64,000 nt of DNA from the NCBI GenBank assembly GCA_004194705.1, contig SADC01001036.1, forward strand, positions 310,001-374,000. The letters run 5' to 3'. The notes under the pieces were generated by a model, which saw only the letters and a list, made by a program, of their open reading frames with translations, was not told the DNA's origin and searched no databases. The stretch is from Ditylenchus dipsaci (Eukaryota; Nematoda; Chromadorea; Rhabditida; Anguinidae). Both the position numbers and the translations under genes were made by a program. Positions 9,885-19,774 of the stretch are shown one piece after another. Position 1 is the stretch's first letter. Each line of letters starts with the position of its first letter.

Positions 9885-10020
9885 TCAGTTCACCCCCTTC
9901 TGGCTACCCTCCTCCTTGTCACCCTCCTCCTGGCTACTCTTATTGTATTTACCCCTTCCTGGCTACTCTTTTTTTGTCACCCCCTGCTAGCTACGCTCCT
10001 TCTAGGTACCCCTTTCCTGG
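9885..10020. repeat. Pyrimidine-rich minisatellite (CTCCTGGCTACC)
   Basis: Degenerate units CTTCTGGCTACCCTCC, CTCCTGGCTACTCTT and CTTCCTGGCTACTC make a strongly pyrimidine-biased strand. The open frames here are by-products of the repeat. Confidence 0.6.
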
Positions 10021-10394
10021 GCTTGAACATGAAAATCCACCCAAAATCCAGGCTGAAATCCACCATCTCTGATTTGGAAGGACTTGAAACCTTTTTTTAG
10101 AGACACCTTTATCTCACGGTTTTGTGCTTAACACGGGAAAGTCGGATCGTAACTTTTGTTTATTCTGGTACAGTTTTTCACTCTGATCATTTTTGTGTAA
10201 GGGAGTATGGTTGTTTGCTAGTCATGAAGTGACCCAATAACCGCTTTTAAATTGACGACCATTTCAGGAAAGTTGAAGGATCTCCCGAGGGGCGGAAATT
10301 GCTTGTCTCCAAGCTACATGTTTGCATGAAGTGTCTCAAAAGGACCACCAGAATCTGCTCTTGAATCTGCCCTGGGGGTGAAATCACGTACCCG

Positions 10395-11230
10395 TTCTAA
10401 GTGGTGATGAACCGCATCACATAGTGAAAACAAGGTGAGATAAAAAATACAGAATCCTTCAACTGGCTCACATGAAAAACTAACGCCGGATAGAGCCGAA
10501 AACCGACTGTTTACAATCTTAAATTCGGCCCTATCCCTCAATGGGGGGGGAGTTTGCCTTGGTCCCCCTGTTGTGGTTTTTTGTAAGTTTTTAGGCTAAG
10601 GTTCAGGCAAAATAAAGACATCGTATGTTAGGACGAACTTAATCATGAGTCTCAAATATGTTTGAGTCCGTCCTAACATACGCTGACCAACCCTTGCCTT
10701 AACCTAAAGCCAAAAAAATCACAAAAAAACAACAGGGGGACCAAGGCAAAATCACCCCCCCCCCTCACTGAGGGATAGGGCCCTAAGTTCCATTATAAAC
10801 TTTTTAGCATTATTTAAAAGAAAACAAAAATTACAATGTTTTTAAAATTGCTCAAATGAAAACACAGCATTGGACAAGTTTTGCGATTTTATAGAAGATG
10901 CGGCTCTGATGTCAGCGAATTCGTTTGGAGCGACTTAGCAATTAGCAGCAGCTATTTTACCAATCATCCTCATTAGCGTGAGATTTTTAAAGCACAAACA
11001 AGGCATTATTTTTTGTTTATAAGCAAAACAAGTTTATATTAATGACTACGTGAGAAAAATATTTTCTGAGTACACTTTCAAAAAGCTATTGTAAAGAGAA
11101 AAAAATTGTCTAACTTACCTCAACGAAATTGTGCTTTCATTTAAAAAATGTACGATACAATTTTTGGATCTTTTCTTTTTTCTTGAAAACAACTTTATGA
11201 ATAATGAGATTGTGGGAACTAGATATTGAG
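10395..11230. repeat. Dispersed repeat R1, second copy, split by a fold-back
   Basis: The order of shared words matches the R1 copy at 4380-4562 plus 6631-7050. The copy is interrupted at 10524-10790 by a family B fold-back inserted between CTTAAAT and TCCATTATAAACTTTTT. Confidence 0.75.
10524..10790. mobile_element. Fold-back element, family B, copy 1
   Basis: The ends GGCCCTATCCCTCAATGGGG and CACTGAGGGATAGGGCC are inverted. The arms continue with GCCTTGGTCCCCCTGTTGT and its complement, then TAGGCTAAGGTTCAGG and GTATGTTAGGACG. A second copy is at 35.39-35.62 kb and a degraded one at 51.75 kb. Confidence 0.85.
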
Positions 11231-11763
11231 ACCAGCTTATTCTGTTGCAGAATTTAACGCGGGTGGGCCGGATTGTGAGACCGGTTGCTTTGAGTGTAGA
11301 ATTTCATGAAGAATCCGAATCTGCAAACTGTTTTTCAAAAAAGCCTTAACTCGAAATTTTTACCAATTTCCGGATGGCATTAAATATGAGCTGGGTATGC
11401 TTAGGAAATAAGCTGGAAGATGAATGTTTTATGTACACATGCATGATTTCTATTGCTTTTTAGAAAGCGCAGGAAATAAGCTGTCTAATGACACATTGCT
11501 GTAGAAAAAAAAGATTTGAACCTGGGATATTTTGATCGATGGCCAATATTTTTCTAAGAACTGTGCACAAATAGTTAAGAAAAGTTAACAATGGTTTCAA
11601 AAACAATTTATGGGTAATGAAATTAAAATAAAGTTGTCTATGTTACAAAGTTGCGCTCACCTTTCGAACTAAAAAATGCACAACGCAAAACACTGATAAA
11701 AAAAATAAAGAAGAGCTTGAATAAGTAAAATAAGTGAATAAGTCTTATGGATTCAGCAGATTA
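11231..11763. other. Unassigned AT-rich spacer
   Basis: No open frame, terminal repeat or tRNA-like motif that I can support. AT-rich intergenic sequence. Confidence 0.5.
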
Positions 11764-12416
11764 CCGTATTTTATCTAATAAGCGCCCCTGCTCTAATAAG
11801 CGCCCCCCTCTCAAGGCTATTGTGCTTAGTGTGTATTTCTGTTTTTGGGAAACTTTTTTTTTTGTTACAAAATTCAAGTTCGTACTCAAATTTGTTTTCT
11901 TTAGTAAAGAAAACTTTCTTTTTCCCAGATTGTCGAATCACTATCAGCCATAATGGAAGCGAGGACGACCAAATGCACTGCTTCAAGGAACATGGAGAGA
12001 TTCCGGAAGGATTCCATGATCTTTTGAAAGCGCGAGATGAGATTCGACAGACGAGGAATGATGCTGAAGAAATAGACGCAGACCAAGACGATGAAAATAT
12101 TTATCTGAGCAATAAATCTCTTCGCTTCGACGAATCTTTTGAAGTTGATTGGAATGATGAAATGTATGCGCTTAACCCTCAGTTTCACGCTTTTTAAATG
12201 ATCGAAAGTTGTAAACCCAGCATTTTTTGTTAGTTTGTAAATCGAGTATGGATTTCCAATTCTCAAGGTTTGGGTTAAACAAGGTTGATGGCCTCGGTGC
12301 CGATAGGTTAAAAAATAAGCGCCCCTGCTCCATTAAGCGCCCCCGCTCTAATAAGCGCCCCCCTAGACGGGGGGTTGAAAAATAAGCGCCCGGGGCGCTT
12401 ATTAGAGGAAATACGG
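11764..12416. mobile_element. Pogo-like element with transposase C-terminal exon
   Basis: The ends CCGTATTTTATCTAATAAGC and GCTTATTAGAGGAAATACGG are inverted and flanked by TA. Sub-terminal GGGGGTTGAAAAATAAGCGCC is shared with the 3.3 kb element. It holds one coding exon (11938-12197). Its copy in mirror orientation is at 14248-14859. Confidence 0.8.
11938..12197 (+). CDS. Pogo-like transposase C-terminal exon (remnant)
   Basis: An acceptor (TTTTTCCCAG) precedes an 86-codon open stretch ending in TAA at 12197. It reads CRITISHNGSEDDQMHCFKE, an acidic/basic middle (LLKARDEIRQTRNDAEEID) and ends DEMYALNPQFHAF. The DGSEDD-like element followed by I/M-HCFK resembles C-terminal tails of pogo/Tigger-type transposases. 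No catalytic DDE domain is present in the element. The inverted duplicate at 14466-14735 is nearly identical, with one visible residue change (HGE to HGK). Confidence 0.5.
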
Positions 12417-12777
12417 TACTCAAAAAAATGGCAAAGAGTCGCATTCTTTCTTTGTCTCTATCAAGCTATGTCTGTCTATTTAAGTTTATCTATTGATTAA
12501 AAATAATAAAAAATTGAAGAGGTATGCACGCGCGTTCTAAAAAGTTGAGGCGGACACTAGTGTTAAGCGTACAGTTATCTACTGAGAAATACTGTGCGTC
12601 GACAGCTGTACGTAAATAGTTGTTCGATTTCTAATATACTAGGCTAAATCTGAATTTTGTCATGGAAAAAACCGGGCAATTTCTGAAAAATTTTTTACAG
12701 CTTTTACCATAGCTTTCACCCATATCATGTGTCTCTTCAATATGTCTCTTCATTCATATCTTGTAAATTTTAGTAAA

Positions 12778-13167
12778 ATGAGTAAATTGTTAATAGAAGG
12801 TGTGGTAGTTGGAGGACCTAATGGATTACTGCTTGCCAGACTCCTACAACCCAACAGTGCAGCTGCAGTCACAGTTTATGAGAGGTCTACCAGCAAAGAG
12901 TCCAGCTATTAGAGTCAGGGAGCCTCTCTCCATCTAAAATCTGACTCTGGCTTTTTGGCTATCAAAGAGGCTGGTCTATTTGAGCTGTTCAAGCAATCCC
13001 ACCGTTCTGATTCAGTTCGTGTTCGGCTTATGCATCCTTCAGGCAAATCGATAGCTACAAAAGAACACATAATATCAGAATTAGAAAAAGAGAGCATGGA
13101 AAACTTAGCCCAGCCATTGACCAAGGCCGTCTCACACTGCATTTGTTAATCTCTTTAAAACCAGGCA
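12778..13167 (+). pseudogene. FAD monooxygenase exon-1 pseudogene, left palindrome arm
   Basis: Starts ATG after TTTTAGTAAA at 12778. It encodes the Rossmann start LIEGVVVGGPNGLLLARLLQ, then VYERSTSKESSY, where a TAG (12910) replaces the Trp codon seen in the right arm. Past the stop the frame continues with LKSDSGFLAIKEAGLFELFK. A further frameshift precedes the end of homology: the expected PAIDRGRLTLLLLN follows in another frame. Homology stops at CCAGGCA (about 13167), where the central fold-back begins. The second Gly of the dinucleotide-binding motif is Pro-Asn-Gly here. Non-functional. Confidence 0.85.
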
Positions 13168-13495
13168 AGTAGTACAAAAGCCAAGTTTTTACCGATCAAA
13201 GGATGCCGCCTTTATGCCCCATACCTATGGGGCACTTTCAAAGAGAAGCCCATAGGTATGGGAGGGTGTTAGGCTCCGCCCTTTTTAACCCATACCTATT
13301 GAGCACTATTTCGCAATATTTTGGCGGGAAAACAGCCAGGCATGTATATTGCGAATAGTGCTCAATAGGTATGGGTTAAAAGGGGCGGAGCCTAACACCC
13401 TCCCATACCTATGGGCTTCTCTTTGAAAGTGCCCCATAGGTATGGGGCATAAAGGCGGCATCCTTTGATCGGTAAAAACTTGGCCCTTGTACTAC
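13168..13495. mobile_element. Fold-back element, family F, at the palindrome axis
   Basis: Arms begin AGTACAAAAGCCAAGTTTTT and run through TCAAAGGATGCCGCC, CCCATACCTATGGGGCAC, AGGCTCCGCCC and CCTATTGAGCACTATT. The complement follows after TTGGCGGGAAAACAGCC. A diverged independent copy at 61.24-61.85 kb shows this is a dispersed element and not simply the end of the inverted duplication. Confidence 0.85.
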
Positions 13496-13886
13496 TTGCC
13501 TGGTTTTAAAGAGATTAACAAATGCAGTGTGAGACGGCCTTGGTCAATGGCTGGGCTAAGTTTTCCATGCTCTCTTTTTCTAATTCTGATATTATGTGTT
13601 CTTTTGTAGCTATCGATTTGCCTGAAGGATGCATAAGCCGAACACGAACTGAATCAGAACGGTGGGATTGCTTGAACAGCTCAAATAGACCAGCCTCTTT
13701 GATAGCCAAAAAGCCAGAGTCAGATTTTAGATGGAGAGAGGCTCCCTGACTCCAATAGCTGGACTCTTTGCTGGTAGACCTCTCATAAACTGTGACTGCA
13801 GCTGCACTGTTGGGTTGTAGGAGTCTGGCAAGCAGTAATCCATTAGGTCCTCCAACTACCACACCTTCTATTAACAATTTACTCAT
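13496..13886 (-). pseudogene. FAD monooxygenase exon-1 pseudogene, right palindrome arm
   Basis: Mirror copy of the pseudogene at 12778-13167, starting at 13886. It lacks the nonsense codon, so SSYWSQGASLHLKSDSGF reads through. The same downstream frameshift (ENLAQPLTKAVSHCIC in place of the family's PAIDRGRLTLL) and truncation at the axis leave it dead. Only the FAD-binding N-terminal region of about 130 residues is present. Exon 2, with the GD motif, is absent. Confidence 0.85.
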
Positions 13887-14247
13887 TTTTACTAAATTTA
13901 CAAGATATGAATGAAGAGACATATTGAAGAGACACATGATATGGGTGAAAGCTATGGTAAAAGCTGTAAAAAATTTTTTCAGAAATTGCCCGGTTTTTTC
14001 CATGACAAAATTCAGATTTAGCCTAGTATATTAGAAATCGAACAACTATTTACGTACAGCTGTCGACGCACAGTATTTCTCAGTAGATAACTGTACGCTT
14101 AACACTAGTGCCCGCCTCAACTTTTTAGAACGCGCGTGCATACCTCTTCAATTTTTTATTATTTTTAATCAATAGATAAACTTAAATAGACAGACATAGC
14201 TTGATAGAGACAAAGAAAGAATGCGACTCTTTGCCATTTTTTGAGTA

Positions 14248-14859
14248 CCGTATTTCCTCTAATAAGCGCCCCGGGGCGCTTATTTTTCAACCCCCGTCTA
14301 GGGGGGCGCTTATTAGAGCGGGGGCGCTTAATGGAGCAGGGGCGCTTATTTTTTAACCTATCGGCACCGAGGCCATCAACCTTGTTTAACCAAACCTTGA
14401 GAATTGGAAATCCATACTCGATTTACAAACTAACAAAAAATGCTGGGTTTACAACTTTCGATCATTTAAAAAGCGTGAAACTGAGGGTTGAGCGCATACA
14501 TTTCATCATTCCAATCAACTTCAAAAGATTCGTCGAAGCGAAGAGATTTATTGCTCAGATAAATATTTTCATCGTCTTGGTCTGCGTCTATTTCTTCAGC
14601 ATCATTCCTCGTCTGTCGAATCTCATCTCGCGCTTTCAAAAGATCATGGAATCCTTCCGGAATCTTTCCATGTTCCTTGAAGCAGTGCATTTGGTCGTCC
14701 TCGCTTCCATTATGGCTGATAGTGATTCGACAATCTGGAAAAAGAAAGTTTTCTTTACTAAAGAAAACAAATTTGAGTACGAACTTGAATTTTGTAACAA
14801 AAAAAAAGTTTCCCAAAAACAGAAATACACACTAAGCACAATAGCCTTGAGAGGGGGCG
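14248..14859. mobile_element. Pogo-like element, mirror copy truncated at palindrome end
   Basis: Begins with TA then CCGTATTTCCTCTAATAAGC and is the reverse complement of 11803-12416. It stops at GAGAGGGGGCGC (about 14859), so the outer terminal inverted repeat is missing and retrotransposon sequence follows. Confidence 0.85.
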
Positions 14860-14861
14860 CA

Positions 14862-16377
14862 AGAATTTTTCGAATGGTGTTGTGAAAACGAGCTGAAAAT
14901 CTCCCCTGAAAAGTGCCAAGTTTTACACCTTGGCAAAAAGAACCCTTACCATATATACTATCTGAATGTCAATCAAATAGTTCCTGTTACAAATGCGATT
15001 AAAGATTTGGGCATAGTTCTTGCCACTAACTTGAAATGGAATGCCCACTTAGAAAATATATGCAAATCCGCTCACTCTCGCCTTTTCCCTTCATAAGGCT
15101 GTTCGCTCAACAGATACCAAGTTCCTCGTACAATTATGTTAGACCCATAATCGAAACTTCTTCTGTAGTGCATAATCCTTATTTAAAAAAGACATTGAGG
15201 AAATAGAGCGGATTCAGAAAATTGCCCTTAGCGCTCCGCCTCCCAAGCGTAGTAATTGCCGCTTTTGACTCAGAATTTCTCGCTGAACGCGATGGTGCAA
15301 AATAATTTGAAAAAAAAGTTGGTATGAGATGATAACGCCCCCCCCCTGAAAGTAGGCTGTTTTCGGTCACCCTTAATCACCTGAAATTTTGAGAAATTTA
15401 GATGATAGTCACCAAAATTTCTATTTCACCTAAGCGTAAAACCACTAAAAGTGTTTAACTGGATCCAAGCTATATATTGAGCCAAAGTTGCATCAGAGTG
15501 ATCATATTTTCACAGAGAATTCACGATTTTCCCTCAAAGATCCAGTTTCTGGATATGCTGTTTTGAATTTGCACATTTGAATTTAAAATTCGAATATTTT
15601 TTGTCTTGAGCGGAATTCGGAATTTGACAGTGACTTTTCAACTTCAAGAGCAATTTTACATGCAAATCGACTACGCTTTACACGAATCCGGTGTCAGAAT
15701 TGAAGTTTTTACAAGCGGGAATAAAGTTATAGAAAAGTTGCGCTACAACTTATATGTTGATTTTGCATAATTTGTCTCAATTTTATAGTAAACAATTGCT
15801 GTATTTAGTGCCAAAAAAGCCGCACGATTTTGTTCTTTCATGTTCTATTGATCATTCAGCTAGAAATGATTTGTAGGCAGAGTTTTGGCCTTTTTAATGT
15901 CGCAAAAAAGAATATCCAGAAACTGGATCTTTGAGGGAAAATCGTAAATTCTCTGCGAAAATGCGATCACTCTGATGCAAGTTTGGGCTCAATATATAGC
16001 TCTGATCCAGCTTAATATTTTGAGTGATTTTAAGCCCAGGTGAAATAGAAATTTTGGTGACTACCATCCAAATTTCTCAAAATTTCAGGTGATTAAGGGC
16101 GACCAAAAACCCCTACTTACAGGAGGGGTTTTCACCATCTCATATCAACTTTTTTTAAAATTTTTTGCACTATCGTGTTCAGCAAGAAATTCTGAGTCAA
16201 AAGCGGCAATTACTACGCTCGGAAGGCGGAGTGTTAATCAAATATACTTCAGGTCACTTAGAAATAAATATCCTGATAAACCTGTTTATAAAAAAACTCT
16301 TAAAATTATTCAGAATAGAAGCTCTTCGAAAAAGACGACTTATAACTGACCTTATTTTGTATCATAAAAAAATTTGA
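14862..16377 (+). pseudogene. Non-LTR retrotransposon reverse-transcriptase 3' fragment
   Basis: Left of an insertion, the plus strand reads WCCENELKISPEKCQVLHLG, KNPYHIYYLN, AIKDLGIVLATNLKWNAHL and, after frame changes, KKDIEEIERIQKIALSA (to about 15230). Right of it (16234-16377) it reads LFRIEALRKRRLITDLILYH. This is the thumb and post-RT region common to CR1/Jockey-type non-LTR elements: KCQVLHLGKKN, KDLG and the IERIQKIA/RR..TDL motifs. Frameshifts and stops make it dead. The two parts are separated by a 1-kb fold-back at 15231-16233. The 5' end abuts the end of the palindrome. Confidence 0.8.
15231..16233. mobile_element. Fold-back element of about 1 kb inside the retrotransposon relic
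   Basis: The ends GCGCTCCGCCTCCCAAGCG and CGCTCGGAAGGCGGAGTG are inverted. Arms of about 330 bp share GTAATTGCCGCTTTTGACTC, GTGATTAAGGG/CCCTTAATCAC and GATCCAGTTTCTGGATAT with their complements. The 340-bp loop has no coding frame. TTA occurs at both outer borders. Confidence 0.85.
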
Positions 16378-16867
16378 AAAAAATTAACATTTATCTAAGT
16401 ATTTCGTCTGTTTAGTCATCCTATAACTTCCGAAAACATAAAGCTATTGTACCTTTTCCCTAATCAGATTTTTGATTCCACTTTTTCTTTGTTTGGACAA
16501 CAAAAGTTTATTATGCTCTTCCAGCTGAAATTGTTGCTTTCCCACTATAATACTTTTCAGGAAAAAACTCAAAGAATGTGATCTAAACGCTTTTGTATTG
16601 TAATTATTAAAAAATATATGTATTTGTTTTCGTCGCGCCCTTGTTGCGTAAAAATAAATAAATAAAGTTTAAAATCAGAGATGTTTTCGGCCATATTTGA
16701 AGTTTGGTGAGGTCAAAAAATGTCACTAAAGCACTAAAGTGTTCCGTAGAATCTAGGCTAAAAGCGGAGAGTAACGAAATCTAAATCAGGTCAAACCGGC
16801 GATGTAAATTATATTTGTAGCCACAGAGGTCAGAAAAAAATCCACAACTGCGGATATTTTTTGCATA

Positions 16868-16965
16868 AAGCGGTACAGTCGACGCTCTCTATAAAATACA
16901 CCTCTAAAGTTTGTTCCCGCCTTGGGTCCGACACTTTTTTAAAAACAATTTTTTTCTCAAAAAAA
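16868..16965. repeat. Pogo/Tigger-like MITE, left end
   Basis: TACAGTCGACGCTCTCTATAA followed by TTTGTTCCCGCCTTGGGTCC and GACACTTTTTT matches the left ends of the elements at 43.4 and 58.7 kb. No partner right end was found nearby. Confidence 0.65.
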
Positions 16966-17100
16966 ACTGTTTTTCAATAAGCAGACTAAGCTCTGAGATG
17001 TTCCATATCTAGCTGCAAATTCGTTATTGCTACGGAAGCAGGAGAGCTCGTAATAATAAAGAAAATACAAAAAGCAGACTTGCATAACCTTTTTTTAGGC

Positions 17101-17303
17101 ACTTGTTCGGTTGAAGGGGGGCCTTAAAAATCCTACATTTTATGAATTATAAAGTTTTATTCGCTCTTTTTTTTTCATGCTCAGGGTAGGTCAGCATATG
17201 CTGGCCAAAACTAAGAAATGTTTCGTGTACTTTTTCCGGGTCTCAGACTAATATCCATAGTGTATTCATAATTAATAAAAAATGGGCCCTCAACCGAACA
17301 AGT
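17101..17303. mobile_element. Fold-back MITE with ACTTGTTCGGTTGA ends
   Basis: ACTTGTTCGGTTGAAGGGGG at 17101 pairs with GGGCCCTCAACCGAACAAGT ending at 17303. The interior shares GGGTAGGTCAGCATATG and ACTTTTTCCGGGTCT with the 9.74-9.80 kb region. Confidence 0.75.
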
Positions 17304-17833
17304 ATCTCTCTCTAGGCTGAGATATAGGGTCCGTATCGGGAGAGAATCCGAGGTATGTCAAAATTTGAATTCTTTAGTACTTTGAAGCCAACGAAATTCC
17401 AAGATTTTGAGTACCTTTTCAAACAATTTTGGCGCAATTTAACTTATTTCATTTATTGGCACGGAGATAAGTTTTTTTAATTCGTATACAGAAGAGCATG
17501 CAAATACATAGTAACACAATGATCTACTTATTCCTAGCTAAGATGTGCTTAAAATAGTGCCAAAAGGCTAAGGCACTATTATAGCCAGTTTTCTTAATTT
17601 TATTTGGTCACTAAAATGGTCATCTTTCAGCAAACAAAAGCAATTTTGACTAAACTTATCAAAATTCAGATAAATGAAAACATTTTGGTTCTTAAACTCA
17701 AATATTGTAGTGTTCTTGGAGTCTGAAGAATGACCAAACTTAGAGGAAAGGTGGAGAAACTTATATTTCAAGAAATTTATTAATTTCAAAAAGACCTTCA
17801 AAAGACCAACACACTTATTTTAAAAAATTATTA

Positions 17834-17935
17834 ATCCTGACGGGGGTAGCTAGATGGCAAAACATCGAAATAAGGCTAAAAAAATAAAAAAGGCTATGAA
17901 AATCCTGACAGTGGGGTAGGCTTCTATAAATTTGA
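17834..17935. repeat. CCTGACGGGGG fold-back remnant
   Basis: AATCCTGACGGGGGTAGCTA and AAATCCTGACAGTGGGGTAG frame AAGGCTAAAAAAATA. The same words occur in the hAT-type MITEs at 26.4, 49.35 and 52.82 kb. Termini are lost. Confidence 0.45.
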
Positions 17936-18169
17936 AAACTTGAAATCTGGTTAAATGCTTTAAAAAAATCGACGGTTCCCACGGATGTTAAAACGATTCT
18001 TTATTTTTAAATAACAAATAACAATGCTCTATAAAAGGTTATATTATGAGTGTAAATGTACCTGAATGTTTCATAAATTTTGACTGGAAGAAATAACTAG
18101 ATGCACTGGATGCTGCGTAACAAGGCAAAATACTTTAAAACAGCAAAAATATAGTCTTAGACAGGGCTG

Positions 18170-18415
18170 TAAATTTTTTATTTTTGACATCCTACATCCA
18201 CATCCAGCCAAAAAATTTTTGACATCCAACATCCACATCCGGCCTAAAAAAGTTTGACATCCACATCCACATCCATCCGGATGTCAATTTTTTTTGACAT
18301 CCTGACATCCGAATGACATCCGGATGTCAAAATTTTTGACATCCGGATTTCCAAGTGATATCTGGATGTTTACATCCACCTCCGGCTGGATGTAGATGTC
18401 AAAAATTTGCTGATA
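18170..18415. repeat. GACATCCGGATGTC palindromic array, left
   Basis: Repeated TTTTTGACATCCACATCC and CATCCGGATGTCAAAATTT units occur in both orientations, so the array is full of self-complementary CATCCGGATG words. A related array lies at 19078-19255. Confidence 0.8.
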
Positions 18416-18541
18416 TTCACTTTTAATCAATAGTATGGGTATAATGGCCTAATTCGGCAAGAGATACAAAGAAGATACGGTGACAATACATGCGCACAAC
18501 GATGGTAAAGTTTTATTTCGACGTCAAACCAAGACACTTAG

Positions 18542-18730
18542 GTGAAACAAATAAACATTCATCAGACCCAAATTGAATCCCTGGAGCACTTTCCTTTGAA
18601 GGAACTCCTCAAACGAGCAGCCCTTGATACCAACAGAGTTAATCTACAAACGGGAGAAACCTCGCTTTGGAGCTTGGTTATATTGGAATTATTAGAATTC
18701 ACCGGCATAGTAGAGGTTGCGACTAATTGA
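18542..18730 (+). other. Unrecognised open stretch between ATCC arrays
   Basis: Encodes IESLEHFPLKELLKRAALD...VNLQTGETSLWSLVILELLEF then stops. Composition looks protein-like, but I recognise no family and see no clear start or splice sites. It lies between the two GACATCC arrays and may be a remnant of a transposon cargo gene. Confidence 0.25.
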
Positions 18731-19077
18731 GTGAAATTTTTTAGCGGGCGACTCTTCGTTTTGACGACGGGAAATTTGAGAGGGTTATCCAACTACGTTT
18801 TTGCCATCATCCTCAATTTTACACCTTTTCCTCAATTTTAGTTAGGAATTCTTTGGGAGTGAATGAGCTATTGGAAATTGTAGATTTGGAATTAAAGGAA
18901 TAGGACCAACGATGAGACGGAAAGAAGAAAAGAAAATCTTTCTGAGTTTTGCGAGATTTTAGATTATTCATTTTTGCGGATTTTGGCCTATGGTTTTTTT
19001 CGAAACAACAAAGAAGAAGATTTAGAACAAGGTAACAAGTATCTCTCGACCACAGACTCAAAAATTCCGTAAAAGCA

Positions 19078-19255
19078 TATTGACGTCCGCCATGAAAACA
19101 TCCAAAAAAACATCTGGAAATCCGCTGATATCCACCATGAAAACATCCGAAAAACATCCGCTGACATCCGCCATGAAAACATCCGGAAAAACATCCGGAC
19201 ATCCGCTGACATTCGATCTAAAAATTTTGACATCCAACATCTTTGGAGGGGCGGG
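19078..19255. repeat. AACATCCG(C/G)TGACATCC array, right
   Basis: Tandem units such as CATGAAAACATCCGGAAAAA and CATCCGCTGACATCCGCCA occur here, ending TTTTGACATCCAACATC, the same phrase as in the left array at 18220. Confidence 0.8.
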
Positions 19256-19774
19256 GGGAGTGCACTTGGGCTTTTACTATAGTTTTATTTACTCTAAGGG
19301 GCATGCTCGTTGCCGATGGGAATATTTTAAATAGAGGTTACCAGGTCAAATTCAAACGAGAATTAAAATTTCGCATTTCAGTAAAAGTCAAGGAATTATA
19401 ATGCTTTCAATAGTAACTGAACTGACGACCGATTTCCACACCACTGAGCTACCCATACTATTAGGTATCAAAAGTATATTTCATTACTTATTACAAAAGA
19501 GTACATGACAAATTTGCATTTTAAAATAATTCTTTTTTGAATTCACCTGGTACCCGCCTTCAAAAATATTCCCATCGGCGGCGACCATGCCCCTTTAATA
19601 TTATAAAAATGTTAATTATCTATCTATAAAAAAATAAGAAATTTTAGTGAAGTTATTTAATTTTGTAAAGTTTGACATGCGAAATTTTTTTATGCTATTT
19701 AATGAATTCTTACCACAAATTGCCTTACTCTCCCCTGTGAATTTTTTTTCAAATTTTGGCATTTGCATCCGACA

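Larger units (their letters stand above)
11803..14859. repeat. Palindrome of about 3.06 kb, two 1.5-kb arms
   Basis: Left-arm coordinate plus right-arm coordinate is nearly constant (26661-26663). For example, TCAAGG at 11811 pairs with CCTTGA ending at 14850, and GAGCACTATT at 13301 pairs with its complement ending at 13362. The axis lies near 13331 with a spacer of about 25 bp. Each arm holds, from outside in: most of a pogo-like element, about 360 bp of flank, monooxygenase exon 1, and half of a fold-back element. The arms are nearly identical, with a few differences such as a TAG in the left arm at the codon that is TGG in the right. Confidence 0.95.

Noticed and set aside
9851..10100. 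Two overlapping Pro/Leu-rich open frames
   Set aside because: They follow a pyrimidine-rich minisatellite with no start context, splice sites or recognisable domain.
14241..14885. 214-codon open frame on the plus strand
   Set aside because: It is the antisense reading of the mirrored pogo-like element in the palindrome and includes its terminal inverted repeat.
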